From Candidatus Avimonas faecium (lineage in GTDB: Bacteria; Bacillota; Clostridia; Oscillospirales; Acutalibacteraceae), in contig CAJFQI010000006.1 in NCBI GenBank assembly GCA_904419005.1, positions 1-60,317 of the forward strand: a stretch of 60,317 nt of DNA. Direction: 5' to 3'. Below the pieces are notes generated by a model that worked only from the letters and a program-made list of their open reading frames with translations, ran no database searches and was not told the origin of the DNA. Shown in pieces: positions 59,288 to 60,317 of this stretch. Numbering within the stretch: the first letter of the stretch is position 1; every line of letters starts with the position of its first letter. The translations under genes were made by a program, and so were the position numbers.

Positions 59288-59845
59288 TTATTTTCCTCCA
59301 TATGGTGTGGTCAATTGTATCAGTCCATTCGGATAGATCATCCAGCCAGTTATAAATGACACGGTTCCCTCTTTGTCTCTTCGCGGCAATTCTATTCGCA
59401 TGCTGATCCGCTGGCCTCTCTCATCCAAAACTCCTAACATATATTCTCCCGCAACATACTTCTCCAATCCCTGCTTTTTTATTTCCTGCCGCAGCCATTC
59501 AGAATCCTCTATACTATATCCCCAGCTTTCAAACATTACTCCTTTTTTGTGCTTGTAGCAGCTTTCCGGATCAAAAAGATAAGGGTTAAACTTGCTGAGT
59601 CTGCATTCCGATTGCGCCTCATTTAAAACACGGGATAACGGTAAAGGGTTCACCGTACAATGGCAGTAGGGATGCTGCGGCAGCAGCGGCTTGTTTTCGT
59701 CTACAAACCAGCATTTGTCCAGCTTTAGGCAAACCTCGCAATGGGTCATTCCCTTTGATATGTGGATCCACTCTACCCAGTCCGGAACTGCGGGAGGCTC
59801 CCTACCCCACAACGCCGCAGTAAATATGTCTTCCAGAATCCCCAT
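59288..59845 (-). CDS. DUF6883-like protein with phage-head-type Cys/His motif, toxin candidate
   Basis: 185 residues, AGGAGGGG upstream. The N-terminal part holds THCEVCLKLDKCWFVDE and LPQHPYCHCTVNP, a CxxC...HPxCHC pattern like that of SPP1 gp7/Mu F phage head-morphogenesis proteins and of toxins derived from them. The C-terminal GLEKYVAGEYMLGVLDERGQ and ISMRIELPRRDKEGTVSFIT region fits the DUF6883 domain found at the ends of polymorphic toxins. There is no secretion or delivery domain. The following coupled small gene would be its immunity partner. Toxicity is inferred, not shown. Confidence 0.7.
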   Translation of the reverse strand: MGILEDIFTAALWGREPPAVPDWVEWIHISKGMTHCEVCLKLDKCWFVDENKPLLPQHPYCHCTVNPLPLSRVLNEAQSECRLSKFNPYLFDPESCYKHKKGVMFESWGYSIEDSEWLRQEIKKQGLEKYVAGEYMLGVLDERGQRISMRIELPRRDKEGTVSFITGWMIYPNGLIQLTTPYGGK

Positions 59846-59902
59846 TTTACTACACCCCTCCTGCTCTTAACAACGGCAAATTAGAATATATGTTCTTTGC
59901 CC

Positions 59903-59931
59903 GTTATAAACTTTCTGTCTACGCTTGTCAA
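59903..59931 (-). promoter_or_regulatory. SigA promoter of the toxin-like cassette
   Basis: On the minus strand TTGACA and TATAAC are 17 bases apart, about 58 bases before the toxin-like start. Confidence 0.8.
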
Positions 59932-60009
59932 GTCTATTCGCCTACCGCACAGTACGAAATCCTATCCACAAACACCGCCGAATCCCCCAGATCCTGCGTT
60001 CGGCGTAGA

Positions 60010-60045
60010 AAAAGGCCGGAAGCCGCGTAGGTACACGGTTTCCGG
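60010..60045 (-). terminator. Minus-strand terminator upstream of the cassette
   Basis: CCGGAAACCGTGT pairs with ACGCGGCTTCCGG (G-T pairs) and runs into CCTTTTTC on the minus strand. It would end a transcript coming from beyond the right window edge. Confidence 0.75.
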
Positions 60046-60098
60046 TCGTATTGGGGTTTGGGTTATGAAGATAGCCGCTCATGGCCAAGCCACATAAC

Positions 60099-60317
60099 AA
60101 AGCAGCCGGCGATTCATGATGAATCGCCGACTATCAATGTAAAGGTGATACAAAAAAGATCCCACTCAAGGTCGAGCTACACGACGAAAAAGCGGCCGGC
60201 AACCCATCACGAATTGCTGACCGCAGGTGTGTAAGGGTGATACAAAAACGATCGGCTTAAGCGCGGGTCGCTCGTTTGAACAAAAGAAAAACCTGCGGTA
60301 CGCGACTTGCGCACCGC
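60099..60317 (-). repeat. Array of related terminator-like units
   Basis: Two units about 90 bases apart share AGCRGCCGGC, a hairpin with CGATTCATGATGAATCG (first) or a weaker CAACCC...GAATTGCTG (second), and GGTGATACAAAAA-GATC. A third element, 60270-60317, repeats the hairpin found at 58413-58460 and runs off the window. On the minus strand each hairpin is followed by T-rich sequence. No coding frame was found from 59932 to the edge. The array looks like leftovers of repeated cassette insertion and loss. Confidence 0.6.

Noticed and set aside
1-60317. tRNA, rRNA, CRISPR arrays, insertion sequences
   Set aside because: Looked for tRNA-like cloverleafs, regularly spaced repeats and transposase motifs; none was found by reading.

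Overview
The window is GC-rich (roughly 60-65 %) chromosomal DNA from an endospore-forming Bacillota of class Clostridia, probably a gut Oscillospiraceae/Ruminococcaceae-type anaerobe. The class call rests on the spoIIAA-spoIIAB-sigF operon, ylbJ, yqfC and yqfD, the phoH-ybeY-dgkA-era-yqzL-recO cluster, MutS2 with a Smr domain, GlyQS-type glycyl-tRNA synthetase, AGGAGG-type Shine-Dalgarno sites and many TTG/GTG starts. The gut call rests on a lacto-N-biose/galacto-N-biose phosphorylase locus. No rRNA, tRNA, CRISPR array, insertion sequence or intact prophage was seen.

Layout. 1-6.6 kb: arginine operon argH(end)-argC-[membrane ORF]-argJ-argB-argD-argF, closed by a strong terminator. 6.6-7.9 kb: two divergent XRE regulators around a perfect inverted-repeat operator, then a small Cys-rich protein. 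7.9-15.9 kb: sporulation and housekeeping genes (ylbJ, yqfC, yqfD, phoH, ybeY, dgkA, a membrane-anchored HTH protein, era, a yqzL-like gene, recO). 16.4-19.9 kb: a low-complexity membrane protein and mutS2. 20-24.2 kb (minus): SGNH hydrolase, DUF4358 lipoprotein, MBOAT O-acyltransferase and DHHW protein, probably a surface-polymer acylation system. 24.4-29.8 kb (minus): glyS, sigF, spoIIAB, spoIIAA, a GGADAPT-motif protein, folC. 29.9-32.5 kb: a hypothetical protein, a YjbR protein and an aromatic-acid-exporter/HAD fusion. 32.6-42 kb: AraC regulator divergent from a sugar ABC transporter (binding protein and two permeases, no ATPase), a small membrane protein, GH112 phosphorylase, a nucleotidyltransferase and an N-acetylhexosamine kinase: uptake and phosphorolysis of mucin or milk-type Gal-beta-1,3-HexNAc. 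42.6-52.8 kb: accessory mix (DedA, CysK, ABC-F ATPase behind an attenuator leader, PNPOx-like protein, three GNATs, NhaC antiporter, alpha/beta-hydrolase remnant, flavodoxin-like protein, ArsC/Spx-like protein, DUF4886). 53.3-54.4 kb: diaminopimelate dehydrogenase with a structured leader. 54.4-58.1 kb (minus): gene remnant, GH5 and GH2 glycosidases. 58.4-60.3 kb (minus): a more AT-rich toxin/immunity-like cassette, duplicated and partly decayed, set among repeated terminator-like hairpins.

The items most worth a second look are the decaying toxin/immunity cassette with its terminator repeats at the right end, the ABC-F leader (35-codon leader ORF plus two tandem terminators and an antiterminator pairing), the membrane ORF that reads in frame into argJ, and the six-codon upstream ORF coupled to a zinc-type small protein.
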